64,000 bases of DNA from Pseudomonas sp. MWU13-2105 (GCF_023242315.1 NZ_JALLIY010000003.1:124001-188000); one strand, 5' to 3'. Shown: positions 43,732 to 53,564, numbered from the stretch's first letter. The notes: generated by a model not told the origin, from the sequence alone. Program-made: numbers and translations.

Positions 43732-44952
43732 ATGGACGCGATGATCGCGGCGGCGGCGCGGCTGCTCGCCAGCGGTGATGTCCTCGGCGCCTTGAAGCGG
43801 GTGGCCCTGCGCGATGACGGGCCCGGGCTTGCGCTGCGTGGTATTGCCATGGCGCAGTTGGGTGATCTGGTCCGTGCAAGGGCACTGCTCAAGCTGGCCG
43901 CTCGTGCCTTCGCTCCACAGGAGGCGGTGGCGAGGGCGCGCTGCGTCGTCGCCGAAGCCGAGATCGCGCTGGTGTCGCGTGACCTGGGCTGGCCTGCCGA
44001 GAGCCTCGCCCAGGCGCGGGCGGTTCTCGAGGCCCATGGCGACCGCTTGAATGCCGCGCATGCGTGTCACCTCGAAGTCCGGCGCCTGCTGTTGACCGGT
44101 CATCTCGACCAGGCCGAACTTCGCCTGGCCGAGCTTGAGCCGAGCAGGCTTGCGCCGCCATTGCGCAGCGCTTACGAGTTGGTTCGCGCCGGGATCGCCA
44201 TCCGCCGCCTGCACACGGCGACGGCGCGTGCTGCGCTGTGGCGGGCGGAACATGCCGCGCGTGCGGCAGGCATTGGCTCACTCGCCGCCGAAGTCGAAAG
44301 TGTCTCCCAACTGCTGCAAATGCCTGCGGCACGTCTGATCGCGCGGGGTGAGGAGCGCTTCCTGCTGCTGGAGGAGGTCGAGGCACTGTTCGCCTCGGCG
44401 GCGCTGGTGGTGGATGCCTGCCGCTACACGGTGCGTAAGGGCAACATCCAGGTATCGCTGGCGACTCGGCCGATCTTGTTCGTGTTGCTCCGTGCCCTGG
44501 CCGAGAACTGGCCAGGCGCTGTTTCGCGCCAGGCCCTTATCGCCCGGGCCTTTCGGGGCAAGCAGGCCGATGAATCGCATCGAGTTCGGCTGCGGGTCGA
44601 GCTCGGCCGGCTGCGGGGCCAGATTCGCGCCTTCGCGCAAGTGAGGGCGACGGCGGAGGGCTTTGTGCTCACGTTGCAACAGGCCCATGAGGTGGTCATC
44701 CTGGCGCCACCGGTCGAGGAACGGCATGGCCGTGTGCTCGCGCTTTTGGCCGATGGCGAATCGTGGTCGAGTTCGGCCCTGGCGATGGCCCTGGGGACCA
44801 GCCCGCGCACGGTGCAGCGAGCACTCGATGAGCTGGCGGCGGCGGGCAAGGTGCAAGGTTTCGGCCGTGGGCCGGCGCGCCGCTGGACGCTGCCGTCGGT
44901 GCCGGGATTCCCGTCAACCTTGTTACTCCCGGGGCCGCCGAGCAACGGCTAG
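43732..44952 (+). CDS. Regulator with two winged-helix-type domains
   Basis: About 406 residues. The first half is helical and TPR-like (ALLKLAARAFAPQEAVARARC, AELRLAELEP). Around residues 250-320 there is an OmpR/PhoB-like effector fold (LATRPILFVLLRALAENWPGAVSRQALIARAF, SHRVRLRVELGRLRGQI). The C-terminus holds a second helix-turn-helix (SSSALAMALGTSPRTVQRALDELAAAGKVQGFG). It is divergent from DUF899 and probably controls it. The ATG at 43732 is used; ATG 43684 in frame is possible and no ribosome binding site decides. Confidence 0.7.
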   Translation: MDAMIAAAARLLASGDVLGALKRVALRDDGPGLALRGIAMAQLGDLVRARALLKLAARAFAPQEAVARARCVVAEAEIALVSRDLGWPAESLAQARAVLEAHGDRLNAAHACHLEVRRLLLTGHLDQAELRLAELEPSRLAPPLRSAYELVRAGIAIRRLHTATARAALWRAEHAARAAGIGSLAAEVESVSQLLQMPAARLIARGEERFLLLEEVEALFASAALVVDACRYTVRKGNIQVSLATRPILFVLLRALAENWPGAVSRQALIARAFRGKQADESHRVRLRVELGRLRGQIRAFAQVRATAEGFVLTLQQAHEVVILAPPVEERHGRVLALLADGESWSSSALAMALGTSPRTVQRALDELAAAGKVQGFGRGPARRWTLPSVPGFPSTLLLPGPPSNG

Positions 44953-44961
44953 ACTGAGGTC

Positions 44962-45594
44962 ATGAAAAACTCTCAAGCTGAAATCCTGCGTGAATATGGG
45001 CCTTTTCCGGGGGCCGACTCGATTGCTGGGGTGACCTATGACGGCCAGCACGTGTGGTTTGCCTCGGGCGACCGGCTCAACGCCCTGGACCCGGAAACCG
45101 GGGCACTGGTGCGTTCGATTGATATCGCCGCACAGGCCGGTACCGCGTTCGATGGCCAGTATCTGTTCCAGATCGCCGAAGGCCGTATCCAGAAGGTCGA
45201 TCCGCGCACCGGTGAAGTGCTTTCGAGCATCCCGGCGCCCGGCAATGGCGGCGATTCCGGGCTGGCCTGGGCCGAGGGGACGCTCTGGGTCGGGGAGTAT
45301 CAGGGGCGCAGGATCCACCAGGTCGATCCTGAAACCGGTACGGTCCTGCGGATTATCGAATCGAAGCGCTTCGTCACGGGGGTGACCTGGGTCGATGGCG
45401 AGCTTTGGCATGGCACCTGGGAGGACGACAAGAGCGATGTCCGGCGGGTTGATCCGCAGACGGGCGCACTGCTGGAACGCATCGCCATGCCCGCAGGCGT
45501 GGGGGTGTCGGGGCTTGAGTCGGATGGCCAGGAGCGGTTTTTTTGTGGCGGCGGGAACAGCGGCAAGATCCGAGCGGTCCGTCGACCAGGATAA
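44962..45594 (+). CDS. Beta-propeller protein (PQQ/YVTN-like)
   Basis: A 210-residue protein built of repeated short blades: DGQHVWFASGDRLNALDPETGALV, DGQYLFQIAEGRIQKVDPRTGEVL, EGTLWVGEYQGRRIHQVDPETGTVL, DGELWHGTWEDDKSDVRRVDPQTG are the blade landmarks. Four to five D-P-x-T-G repeats are visible. Related proteins are sometimes named glutaminyl-peptide cyclotransferase-like. No signal peptide, so cytoplasmic. It starts 9 bases after the regulator's stop and is probably in the same unit. Confidence 0.75.
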   Translation: MKNSQAEILREYGPFPGADSIAGVTYDGQHVWFASGDRLNALDPETGALVRSIDIAAQAGTAFDGQYLFQIAEGRIQKVDPRTGEVLSSIPAPGNGGDSGLAWAEGTLWVGEYQGRRIHQVDPETGTVLRIIESKRFVTGVTWVDGELWHGTWEDDKSDVRRVDPQTGALLERIAMPAGVGVSGLESDGQERFFCGGGNSGKIRAVRRPG

Positions 45595-45605
45595 GCCCCG
45601 GGCGA

Positions 45606-46376
45606 TCAAGCCAGGATAACCTCCTTGAATCCGGCTTTCAGGGTCTCGAACGCGGCCTCGTCGCTGGCCCGCTGATTGGTCACCAGCACGTCGATGCGTT
45701 CCGTCGGGCAGAAGCTGATACGGCTCTGCACGCCCAGCTTGCTGTAGTCGGCGAGGATCACCACCCGTTCGGCGTGCTCGACCATGGCCCGGGCCACTTC
45801 GCTCTCGCGGTGGTCGTAGTTGCTGGCGCCGTGGTGGGCGTCCACCCCGACCGGCGAGAGCAGTGCGAGATCGGCGCGATAGCGGCCGATTTCCGCCACC
45901 GTGGTTGCGCCCACCGTGGCCGGTGCGCGGTCGCCAAGGGAGCCGCCGAGGATGATCACTTCGTTGTGCTGGCTACCCGGCGTGCTGCCGCCGCGCAGTT
46001 GCAGCGCGACGTTGAACGAGTTGGTGATCACGGTCAGCCCGCCCAGCTTGGCCAGCTCCTGGGCAAGAATCTCCGTGGTGGTGCCGGCGTCGATAAAGAT
46101 CGTCTGCCCATGGCTGAGCAAACTCACCGCGGCACGGGCCAGGTCACGCTTGAACTTGACGTTGATATGGGCCCGCTCGGCAATCGGCGCCTCGTCCTCG
46201 ACCGTGATCGCGCCACCGTGGATGCGTTTCAACTCGCCCAGGGCTTCCAGCGCCACCAGGTCACGCCGCACGGTTTCGCGGGAAACATTCAGTTCCGTGA
46301 CGATGCGGTCGGTGGTCACGCGCTGCAAGGTTGCCAGCAGCGCACGAATCCGCTGGTAACGCTCTTCTTGCCACAT
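45606..46376 (-). CDS. DeoR/GlpR family transcriptional regulator
   Basis: A 256-residue regulator. The DeoR helix-turn-helix is ERYQRIRALLATLQRVTTDR and LNVSRETVRRDLVALEALGEL, followed by the signature RIHGGAI. The sugar-phosphate-binding domain contains FIDAGTTTEILAQEL. Such proteins respond to phosphorylated sugars or polyols. It is divergent from the HAD phosphatase gene with 260 bases between starts, including two TGTG[CG]CAT repeats. Confidence 0.85.
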   Translation of the reverse strand: MWQEERYQRIRALLATLQRVTTDRIVTELNVSRETVRRDLVALEALGELKRIHGGAITVEDEAPIAERAHINVKFKRDLARAAVSLLSHGQTIFIDAGTTTEILAQELAKLGGLTVITNSFNVALQLRGGSTPGSQHNEVIILGGSLGDRAPATVGATTVAEIGRYRADLALLSPVGVDAHHGASNYDHRESEVARAMVEHAERVVILADYSKLGVQSRISFCPTERIDVLVTNQRASDEAAFETLKAGFKEVILA

Positions 46377-46480
46377 GCCTCATGTCCTTGCGTTGGGATC
46401 AGTATCCGAGCACGCATTGTGGGAGGCGGGGGAGCGCTGTCAAGTTCGGCGGCCGATTACCGTCGGTCAGAAAGTGTCGA

Positions 46481-46509
46481 TGTGCCATAAATGTGTAATA
46501 TTGTGGCAT
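46481..46509. promoter_or_regulatory. Direct repeats between deoR-type gene and phosphatase gene
   Basis: TGTGCCAT (46481-46488) and TGTGGCAT (46502-46509) are spaced by 21 bases, two helical turns, inside an AT-rich stretch with TATTTATATG beyond. This fits tandem operator half-sites for the DeoR-type regulator. Otherwise the 260-base gap holds only the phosphatase ribosome binding site. Confidence 0.4.
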
Positions 46510-46636
46510 TGTTGTATTTATATGCATTTGGCGCTAGCCTCGTCGCCGGGCGGCCCGTCCCCTGCGCCCTTGTCTTGAAACACGCTCTCGCCGTCGCCCC
46601 GTTTGCGACCATTCTTCTAATTCCAGGAGTTATGCC

Positions 46637-47917
46637 ATGCAGCGTCGCCAGTTTCTGAACACCCTTGCCGCCGTTTCCGTTGTCAGTCCCTTGTTGTTGA
46701 GCAGTCGTTTTGCCGAAGCCTCCACCTCCAAGGCGGTGCCGAGCGCATTGGACCCGGCGCGCTGGTCGCCGCTGAACCAGAAACGCCTGCAGGCGGTGAT
46801 CGACCAGCACGGCGTGAAGAGTGCGTCCTATCACCCGGACAAGCGCCCGTACGCGGTGTTCGACTGGGACAACACCTGCATCATGAATGACTGTGAAGAG
46901 GCGCTGCTGGTCTACCAGATGAACCATTTGCAGTACAAACTCAGCCCCGACGAGTTTGCCGCTGTGTTGCGCCAGGACGTGCCGAACGGCCCGTTCATGA
47001 AGGACTACGTCACGGTCGATGGCAAGCCTGTGAACATGGAGGACATCGCCGCCGACGTCGAGGCCGACTACCGCTGGCTGCACGCCAACTACCAGGGCCT
47101 GGCCGGCAGCAAGAGCCTCGAGGAAATCCAGGCCAGCGATCAGTTCAAGGACTTCTTCACCAAGCTGTACTTCATGTATGACGCGATCTGCGACAGCTAT
47201 CCGGTGGAGATCGGCTACAAGTGGATCATCTACTTCTACAAGAACATGACCACCGCCGAGTTGCAGGCGATGGCCGAGGCCTCCAACAACCACGACCTCG
47301 GTGACGGCCTGCGCAAGGTCAAGTACGAGAGCCCGCGCAGCTTGCCGGGCAAGGCCGGGGTGGTCGCCGACACGCACTTCCATGGCATCCGTATCCATGA
47401 GGAAATCCGTGGCCTGATGCACACGCTGCGGGCCAACGGCATTGACGTGTATGTCAGCACCGCGTCCATCGATGACGTGGTCCGGGTATTCGCCGGCAAT
47501 CCCAACTACGGTTATGGCGTGCCGCCGGAAAACGTGATCGGCCTGCGCCTGGCGATGAAAGACGGCAAGTACGACAGCAGCTACCTGCCAGGCTGGCACT
47601 TCAACTACGGCCCGGGCAAGACCGTCGGCATCAAGAATGTGCTGGTGGCGAAGAAGGGTTATGGCCCGGTGCTGGTGGCCGGCGACAGCGACGGCGATGC
47701 CTGGATGCTGCGTGACTTCAACGACACTGCCGTGGGCGTGATCGTCAACCGCATGAAAAAGGGCGAGATCGGTGCCGACAGCCAGAAGGCCGCCGAGCAG
47801 TTGGGCAAGGCGGACGCCCGTTTCGTCCTGCAGGGCCGCGATGAGCAGACCGGGTTGATGATCCCGGATGAAAAGTCGATCAAATATGGCAAGACCGAGC
47901 GCAAGCTGCTGGCGTAA
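46637..47917 (+). CDS. Tat-exported HAD phosphatase, phosphorylcholine-phosphatase-like
   Basis: A 426-residue protein. MQRRQFLNTLAAVSVVSPLL is a twin-arginine type signal (RRQFL), so it should be exported folded. HAD motif I is VFDWDNTCIMND (usual DxDxT, near residue 76), motif II VYVSTAS, and motif IV VAGDSDGDAWM. NGIDVYVSTASIDDVVRVFA and PNYGYGVPPENVIG resemble P. aeruginosa PchP as I remember it, which frees choline from phosphorylcholine. The substrate here is inferred. CCAGGAG precedes the ATG. A DeoR-type regulator is divergent. Confidence 0.75.
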   Translation: MQRRQFLNTLAAVSVVSPLLLSSRFAEASTSKAVPSALDPARWSPLNQKRLQAVIDQHGVKSASYHPDKRPYAVFDWDNTCIMNDCEEALLVYQMNHLQYKLSPDEFAAVLRQDVPNGPFMKDYVTVDGKPVNMEDIAADVEADYRWLHANYQGLAGSKSLEEIQASDQFKDFFTKLYFMYDAICDSYPVEIGYKWIIYFYKNMTTAELQAMAEASNNHDLGDGLRKVKYESPRSLPGKAGVVADTHFHGIRIHEEIRGLMHTLRANGIDVYVSTASIDDVVRVFAGNPNYGYGVPPENVIGLRLAMKDGKYDSSYLPGWHFNYGPGKTVGIKNVLVAKKGYGPVLVAGDSDGDAWMLRDFNDTAVGVIVNRMKKGEIGADSQKAAEQLGKADARFVLQGRDEQTGLMIPDEKSIKYGKTERKLLA

Positions 47918-47991
47918 GTCGGTCGGCTCGCGGGTGGCGCAAGGCTGCCCGCGGGTCGCGGTAATGAGCGTGTTGACCCTTTCCTGAAAAG

Positions 47992-48010
47992 ACAGTGCGA
48001 TGTGCACTGT
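47992..48010. repeat. Short inverted repeat after the phosphatase gene
   Basis: ACAGTGC, five bases, GCACTGT form a perfect 7-bp hairpin 75 bases after the stop. It lacks a T-run and is only a possible transcript end. The rest of the gap to 48198 contains GGGGAC...GTCCCC arms around 48121-48156 and no gene. Confidence 0.4.
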
Positions 48011-48198
48011 TCCGCTACGACTTCCTCCTGGTCGCCATTGTCACCCTGGAAACTCGAACGTAACGAGGGGGCGACAGCACCGATCCGATGCGGCTCAGGC
48101 GTCGGGATCAGTCTTTTGCGGGGGACGTACTACACTGGTGGAGTAATCGGTGTCCCCTACAACTGAACGTTCTGGCAGCCTGGCCTCGGAGTGGTTTC

Positions 48199-49821
48199 AT
48201 GAAGACAAGGAACATCAGGTTGACCCTCAGATCGGCCCTTGGTTTCGGCCTGATCTGCCTTCTGCTGATCAGCCTCGGGCTGACCTCCTTGTATCGGATG
48301 AAGGAGATCCACGATGCCTCGCTGAAGCTGCAAACCGACTGGTTGCCGAGTGTGCGCCAGGCCAGTCGTATCCAGAATGCCGGGCAACTCTACCGCCTTG
48401 ATGCGCGTCGCTTTGTCATGGATGAAGAGCGCCTGGGCAAAAGCTCCATGGACAAATTGCAGGCGCTGAAAGTCGCCCTGAGCCAGGAAACCGAAAAATA
48501 CACATCGCGGGTTTCCAGCCCCGAGGAAAAACGCCTTTATGACCAGGTCGTCGTTAATGTGCGCAATTATCAGGACCTGATCGATCAACTGGTAGGCATG
48601 AGCCAGACCGCGTCCTTCGAGAGCATGACCCACTTCATTCGCGACACCACCAGCGAAGCGGCGAAAAAGCTGCAGACTTCGATCGAAGCGCTGATGGCCA
48701 TCAACGAGGAGGGCGCCGAGCGTTCGGGGCAGGTGGCCAACGCCAGCTATGACAGCGCATTCCTGCTGACGCTGGTATTCATGGTGCTGGCCCTGGTGAT
48801 CACCTGCGCGGTGGCGCTGCTGTTCACCCGCAGTATCGCGCAGCCGATCAATGCCTTGCGCCTGTCGATGCAGAAAATCGCCGACGGTGACCTGAAGAGT
48901 AAGGTGGAGGTCAGCGGACGGGATGAAATCACCGACTTGCAGACAGTCGCGGCCGCCATGCGCTCGAGTCTCAAGAACACCATCGAACATATCTCCGACT
49001 CTTCCCGGCAACTGGCCTCGGCGGCTGAGCAGATGAGCGCGATTACCCAGGAATCGACGGCGGGTATTCAAAAGCAGAGCATTGAAACCGACCAGGCCGC
49101 CACCGCTGTCAACCAGATGACCGCCGCCGTCGAGGAGGTGGCCAGGAATGCCGTTTCGGCATCCCAGTCCACCCAGGCTTCGGAAAGCTCGGCACGGATC
49201 GTCCAGGATCGGGTCGATGAAACCATAGGTTCCATCGAGCGCTTGAGCAGTCGTGTCGAACAGACCAAAACCGATATAGAAGGCTTGGCCGGGCAAGCCC
49301 TGCATATTGCCAAGGTCCTCGACGTGATCGGCGCCATCGCCGAGCAGACCAACCTGCTGGCGTTGAACGCCGCCATCGAAGCCGCGCGGGCTGGCGAGCA
49401 GGGCCGTGGCTTTGCGGTGGTGGCGGATGAGGTACGTGCCCTGGCCCATCGGACCCAGCAGTCGACCCAGGAAATCGAGCAGATGGTCAAGGGTATCCAA
49501 CTCGATTCGAAGAAGGCCGTGGAGTCGATGAACCACAGCAGCGAAGAAACCCGGGTGACCCGCTCGCTGGCCCACGAGACGGGCCAGGCAATCAAGGAAG
49601 TGACCCTGTCGATTGCGCATATCAATGAAAAGAACCTGCTGATTGCCACGGCGTCCGAGCAGCAGGCGCAGGTGTCCAGGTCGGTCGACCGCAACCTGGT
49701 GAGCATTCGCGATCTATCCATTCAAAGCTCGTCGGCCGCCAGCCAGACATCTATCGCCAGTAGCGAACTGTCCAAACTGGCGGGCAGCCTGAATCACCTG
49801 ATCTCGCGGTTTTCACTGTAG
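48199..49821 (+). CDS. Methyl-accepting chemotaxis protein
   Basis: A 540-residue chemoreceptor. It starts [20 protein letters not shown] with membrane segment 1 (about 13-32), a four-helix-bundle periplasmic sensor domain to about residue 188, membrane segment 2 ([23 protein letters not shown]), a HAMP domain ([21 protein letters not shown]), and the signalling domain with the highly conserved hairpin tip [20 protein letters not shown] and [15 protein letters not shown]. It has no C-terminal CheR pentapeptide. The ligand is unknown. GGAG lies before the ATG at 48199. The HD-GYP gene follows 51 bases on. Confidence 0.92.
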   Translation: MKTRNIRLTLRSALGFGLICLLLISLGLTSLYRMKEIHDASLKLQTDWLPSVRQASRIQNAGQLYRLDARRFVMDEERLGKSSMDKLQALKVALSQETEKYTSRVSSPEEKRLYDQVVVNVRNYQDLIDQLVGMSQTASFESMTHFIRDTTSEAAKKLQTSIEALMAINEEGAERSGQVANASYDSAFLLTLVFMVLALVITCAVALLFTRSIAQPINALRLSMQKIADGDLKSKVEVSGRDEITDLQTVAAAMRSSLKNTIEHISDSSRQLASAAEQMSAITQESTAGIQKQSIETDQAATAVNQMTAAVEEVARNAVSASQSTQASESSARIVQDRVDETIGSIERLSSRVEQTKTDIEGLAGQALHIAKVLDVIGAIAEQTNLLALNAAIEAARAGEQGRGFAVVADEVRALAHRTQQSTQEIEQMVKGIQLDSKKAVESMNHSSEETRVTRSLAHETGQAIKEVTLSIAHINEKNLLIATASEQQAQVSRSVDRNLVSIRDLSIQSSSAASQTSIASSELSKLAGSLNHLISRFSL

Positions 49822-49872
49822 CCGGACCTCCAGCGAGGCGCTTCAGGGTGATGGGAAACCAGGACGTTGGTC

Positions 49873-51117
49873 ATGCTAAAACAGATACAGGTGAGCGAGC
49901 TTCGTGTCGGCATGTATGTGCAATCCTTTTGCGGCTCGTGGATGGATCACCCGTTCTGGCGCAGTCACTTTCTGCTCGATAACGAAGAGGACCTGCGGAA
50001 AATCCGTGCCTCCGGTCTCGCCGCGCTCTGGATAGATACCAGCCAGGGGCTGGACATCCAGGCCGAGGAGTTGCCTTCGCCAGCCGTGCCGACGCTCGAA
50101 CCGCTGCTGATCCCGGCACAGGAGCGCCCACGCCAGCGTCCGCGGATTGCCATGAGCGATGAGGTGATCCAGGCCTTGAGCCTGTGTGCCCGGACCAAGG
50201 CCGCGGTACTGAGCCTGTTCAGTGACCTGCGCATGGGCCGGGCGGTTCATCCCGAGCAGATTACCCGCCTGATCGCCGATATCTCGGATTCGCTGATCCG
50301 TCACCCCGATGCATTGATCAGCCTGGCCCGGCTCAAGACCAGCGATGAATACACCTATATGCATTCGGTGGCGGTGTGTGCCCTGATGATGAGCCTGGCC
50401 TACCGGCTGAACCTGCCCGCGGGCCTGGTGAAAGAGGCCGGCATGGCCGGCATCCTCCACGAAGTGGGCAAGATGATGGTGCCGGCGGAGTTACTCAATA
50501 AAGCCGCGCCGCTCACTGAAGCCGAATTCGACAGCCTGCGCCGACATCCCGAGATCGGCGCGAAGCTGCTGCTCGATACCCACCATTTCAGCCCGCGGGT
50601 GGTGGATGTCTGCCTGCATCATCACGAGAGAGTCGATGGCAGCGGTTATCCGCACAAGCTCTGCGGCACGCAGATCAGCCTGTTTTCGCGGATGGCCGCG
50701 GTGTGTGACAGCTATGACTCGGTGACCTCCGAGCGCCATGGCAAGCAGGCCTGGACGGCGGCCGAGGCCATTCGAAAAATGGCCGATCAAAAAGGCCAAT
50801 TCGATGAGCAGGTCTTCCATGCCTTTGTCCGCTGCATCGGGATCTATCCGGTGGGGGCGCTGGTGCTGTTGCACAGCGGTCGCCTGGCGATCGTCATGGA
50901 ACAACACGAGCAATCATTGCTGACCCCGCGGGTGAAGGTGTTTTACTCGGCGAAACTGCGAATGCCGATCGCGCAGAGCGTCATCGATCTCGCCGTGGTC
51001 GGCGAACAGGACTCGATCGCCAGCCTGGAGTCGCTCAAGAAGTGGGGGTTCAAGCACCTGGACGAGCTGTGGTCGGGCATTTCCATCGGCAAGCAGTCGA
51101 TTTTCAATACCGCCTAG
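49873..51117 (+). CDS. HD-GYP domain protein with HE in place of HD
   Basis: A 414-residue protein. The N-terminal DUF3391 part (KQIQVSELRVGMYVQSF) is followed by an HD-GYP domain: MHSVAVCALMMSLAYRL, GILHEVGKMMVPAELLNK, LRRHPEIGAKLL, HHHERVDGSGYP and SLFSRMAAVCDSYDSVTS. Active HD-GYP c-di-GMP phosphodiesterases read HDIGK at the metal centre; this protein reads HEVGK (CAC GAA), while the GYP loop is intact. Glutamate might still bind metal or might abolish activity. It follows the chemoreceptor by 51 bases. The ATG at 49873 is preferred over a TTG at 49867. Confidence 0.85.
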   Translation: MLKQIQVSELRVGMYVQSFCGSWMDHPFWRSHFLLDNEEDLRKIRASGLAALWIDTSQGLDIQAEELPSPAVPTLEPLLIPAQERPRQRPRIAMSDEVIQALSLCARTKAAVLSLFSDLRMGRAVHPEQITRLIADISDSLIRHPDALISLARLKTSDEYTYMHSVAVCALMMSLAYRLNLPAGLVKEAGMAGILHEVGKMMVPAELLNKAAPLTEAEFDSLRRHPEIGAKLLLDTHHFSPRVVDVCLHHHERVDGSGYPHKLCGTQISLFSRMAAVCDSYDSVTSERHGKQAWTAAEAIRKMADQKGQFDEQVFHAFVRCIGIYPVGALVLLHSGRLAIVMEQHEQSLLTPRVKVFYSAKLRMPIAQSVIDLAVVGEQDSIASLESLKKWGFKHLDELWSGISIGKQSIFNTA

Positions 51118-51120
51118 GGG

Positions 51121-52017
51121 TCAGGTCGTGGCCGGAACCGCCAGCGCGCTTACCAGGAAATCGATGAAGGCCCGGGTCTTCTGCGGCACCCGGCGCGACG
51201 AGGGGTAGACCGCGTTGATGCTGATCGCCGGGGCCTGCCATTCGCACAGCACCGGGACCAGGGTACCGGCGGCCAGGGCATCTTCGACGATAAAGTCCGG
51301 CAGCAGGGCGATGCCCATGCCGGCTTGCGCCGCCTGGGCCAGCAGGTCGCCGTTGTTGGCGTGTAGCGGTCCGGTGACATTGACCCGCTGGGTTTCCTTG
51401 CCATTGCTCAGCTGCAGGCTGACGCCGCTTTGCAGGTAACCGTAGTTCAGGCATTGGTGGGCCGTCAGCTCCTTCGGCGTTCGCGGTGTGCCGGCTCGTG
51501 CCAGGTAGGCAGGCGAGGCCACCATGACCCGGGGCGCTGGGGCCAGCAGACGGGCGACCAGGGACGAGTCCGGCAGGCTGGCGATGCGGATGGTGACATC
51601 GAAGCCACCGCGCACCGGGTCGACTTGCTGGTCGCTGAGCACCAGTTGCAGTTCCACGTTCGGATGCTGCTGGTGAAACAGCGGGATCAGCGGCCCCAGC
51701 CGCCGCAGGCCGAAGGACATGGGCGCGTTGACCCGCAGCACGCCGCGTAATTCACCGACGCCATCACGGGCCCGTTGTTCGGTTTCATCCAGGGCTGCGA
51801 GCAGCTCGCGGGCCGCCTCATAGTATTCCGCGCCGGCCTCGGTCAGGTGCAGGCTGCGGGTGGTGCGTTGCAGCAGTTGCACACCAATGGCCTCTTCCAG
51901 CGCCTGGATCTGCTTGCTGACTTTCGAACGCGGTACATCCATGGCCCGGGCCGCGGCGGCAAAGCCATTGGCGCCGACGGTGGCGACGAAAGCGCGCATG
52001 CAGTCGATACGATCCAT
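51121..52017 (-). CDS. LysR family transcriptional regulator
   Basis: A 298-residue regulator. The helix-turn-helix is CMRAFVATVGANGFAAAARA and DVPRSKVSKQIQALEEAIGV. The effector domain starts GELRGVLRVNAPMSFGLRRLG. It belongs to the large subgroup that controls nearby quinone or aldehyde reductases, but no obvious target lies upstream; the divergent gene is the small PtrA-like protein at 52235. It ends 3 bases from the HD-GYP stop. Confidence 0.85.
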   Translation of the reverse strand: MDRIDCMRAFVATVGANGFAAAARAMDVPRSKVSKQIQALEEAIGVQLLQRTTRSLHLTEAGAEYYEAARELLAALDETEQRARDGVGELRGVLRVNAPMSFGLRRLGPLIPLFHQQHPNVELQLVLSDQQVDPVRGGFDVTIRIASLPDSSLVARLLAPAPRVMVASPAYLARAGTPRTPKELTAHQCLNYGYLQSGVSLQLSNGKETQRVNVTGPLHANNGDLLAQAAQAGMGIALLPDFIVEDALAAGTLVPVLCEWQAPAISINAVYPSSRRVPQKTRAFIDFLVSALAVPATT

Positions 52018-52234
52018 ATTGTCTCTTTTCCAGAATCAATGCCCGAGCGATTCTAGGACGTTGTCTTGAGCTTATCCAGCACCTGGAAGGGCGCGCGCCG
52101 AGGGTATTGCCGGGTTGGGCATTCTGTAAAAAATTTCATTTTGCGGGGAACAGACCGAAGTACACCGCTCGATAGGATGAGTCCAGGTCAGCAAGAACAC
52201 CAGCTGGCCCATTCAAACTATTGGAGAGTGACTG

Positions 52235-52438
52235 ATGAAATCCCTGAAAGCGTTGTTGATCGTAACCCTGATGACTGCCTCTGTTGCGGCCATGGCCGAA
52301 GGCGGCAGCGATAAGGTCGTGGCGCGCATGGAGGCGGCTCGTGATGTTTCCATGGCCCATTACCAGCAGTCTGAAAAAGCCCAGGCCGTGGCCGCCGGCA
52401 AACAGGCCGGGGCCGATAGCGTCGATCGCACCAACTGA
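52235..52438 (+). CDS. Small exported PtrA-like protein
   Basis: A 67-residue protein. The signal peptide MKSLKALLIVTLMTASVAAMA is cut before EGGSDKVVARME. The mature N-terminus (EGG.D...ARM..A...SM..Y) matches the family named after the N-terminal domain of Pseudomonas PtrA, which is induced by copper and in P. aeruginosa affects type III secretion. That naming is from memory. The mature protein would be only about 46 residues. TTGGAGAG lies before the ATG. Expression may be metal-related; no metal genes are near. Confidence 0.7.
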   Translation: MKSLKALLIVTLMTASVAAMAEGGSDKVVARMEAARDVSMAHYQQSEKAQAVAAGKQAGADSVDRTN

Positions 52439-52478
52439 CGGTGGGGGTCGGCGGTCGGGCCGAGAGGCCGGCCGGTTC

Positions 52479-52616
52479 GCCCCGCAGGCGTTTGACGCCT
52501 GTCGAGGGGCGCCGGATCAGGAAACAAGCAGCATCAAGCGGGTCGCTGACTGGCCGTGTGGCAGCAGGACCCGAAGCGAGTATTGTCCCGGGTAGCGGAG
52601 TAGCCGACTGCCCGGG
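52479..52616. repeat. Cluster of inverted repeats between small protein and transaldolase genes
   Basis: GCCCC and CAGGCGT-TTG-ACGCCTG with outer GGGGC form one long hairpin (52479-52510). CCCGGG at 52587-52592 and 52611-52616 form another. Neither has a T-run. They lie between two convergent genes and may end both transcripts or be the remains of a repeat element. Confidence 0.4.
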
Positions 52617-52643
52617 TCGCCTTGGGCGAGAGTAAAGCGGCGG

Positions 52644-53564
52644 TTACCGAGCCAGCAAGGCTTCGAGCTTTTCCTGGTCACGGGCAAACTGGCGAATGCC
52701 CTCGGCGAGTTTCTCGGTGGCCATGGCGTCTTCGTTGGAGGCCCAGCGGAACTGCGCTTCAGTCAGGTTCAGGCGCGGCTCACCGGCCGCCCCCGGCAGC
52801 AGCCGACGTTCCAGCTGGCCTTCGTCCTGGCCGAGCTTTTCCAGCAGGTCCGGGCTGATGGTCAAACGGTCGCAACCGGCCAGTTGTTCGATCTGGTTGA
52901 GGTTGCGGAAGCTCGCGCCCATGACTACGGTCTTGTAGTCGTTGGATTTGTAGTAATTGTAGATGCGCGTTACCGACTGCACGCCCGGATCGTCGGCACC
53001 GCTGTATTCATTACCGGTGGACTTCTTGTACCAGTCGTAGATACGGCCCACGAACGGCGAGATCAGGAACACCCCGGCATCGGCGCAGGCCGCGGCCTGG
53101 GCGAAGGAGAACAGCAGGGTCAGGTTGGTCTGGATGCCATCCTTTTCCAGCTTCTCGGCGGCACGGATGCCTTCCCAGGTCGAAGCCAGCTTGATCAGCA
53201 CGCGGTCACGGCTGACACCGGCCTTGTCGTACAGCTCGATCAACTGGTGGGCCTTGCTCAGCAGCGCGCTTTCATCGAAGGACAGGCGAGCGTCGACTTC
53301 GGTGGAAATGCGCCCGGGAATCGCTTTGAGAATGCCACTGCCGACGGACACCGCGAAATGATCGCAAGCCAGGCCGACATCGCCCTTGGCGTGGGCCACG
53401 GCGGCCTTGAGCAGGTCGGCGTAGCCTGGCAGCGCCGCGGCCTTGAGCAGCAACGAAGGGTTGGTGGTGGCGTCGACGGGCTTGAGGCGGGTGATGGCGT
53501 CGAGGTCGCCGGTGTCCGCGACCACGGTGGTGAATTGCTTGAGTTGTGCAAGCTTCGAAGTCAT
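52644..53564 (-). CDS. tal: Transaldolase
   Basis: A 306-residue class I transaldolase of the TalB type. The Schiff-base lysine is in [31 protein letters not shown] gives the N-terminal signature, and [13 protein letters not shown] stands near the C-terminus. It exchanges a dihydroxyacetone unit between sedoheptulose-7-phosphate and glyceraldehyde-3-phosphate in the pentose phosphate pathway. The ATG at 53564 starts [12 protein letters not shown] as in other members. It lies alone beside the itaconate regulator. Confidence 0.95.
   Translation of the reverse strand: MTSKLAQLKQFTTVVADTGDLDAITRLKPVDATTNPSLLLKAAALPGYADLLKAAVAHAKGDVGLACDHFAVSVGSGILKAIPGRISTEVDARLSFDESALLSKAHQLIELYDKAGVSRDRVLIKLASTWEGIRAAEKLEKDGIQTNLTLLFSFAQAAACADAGVFLISPFVGRIYDWYKKSTGNEYSGADDPGVQSVTRIYNYYKSNDYKTVVMGASFRNLNQIEQLAGCDRLTISPDLLEKLGQDEGQLERRLLPGAAGEPRLNLTEAQFRWASNEDAMATEKLAEGIRQFARDQEKLEALLAR

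Noticed and set aside
46457..48007. 516-codon open frame on the minus strand
   Set aside because: It is antisense to the HAD phosphatase gene, which has a signal peptide, motifs and a ribosome binding site.
48157..49620. 487-codon open frame on the minus strand
   Set aside because: It is antisense to the chemoreceptor gene, whose domains are unmistakable.
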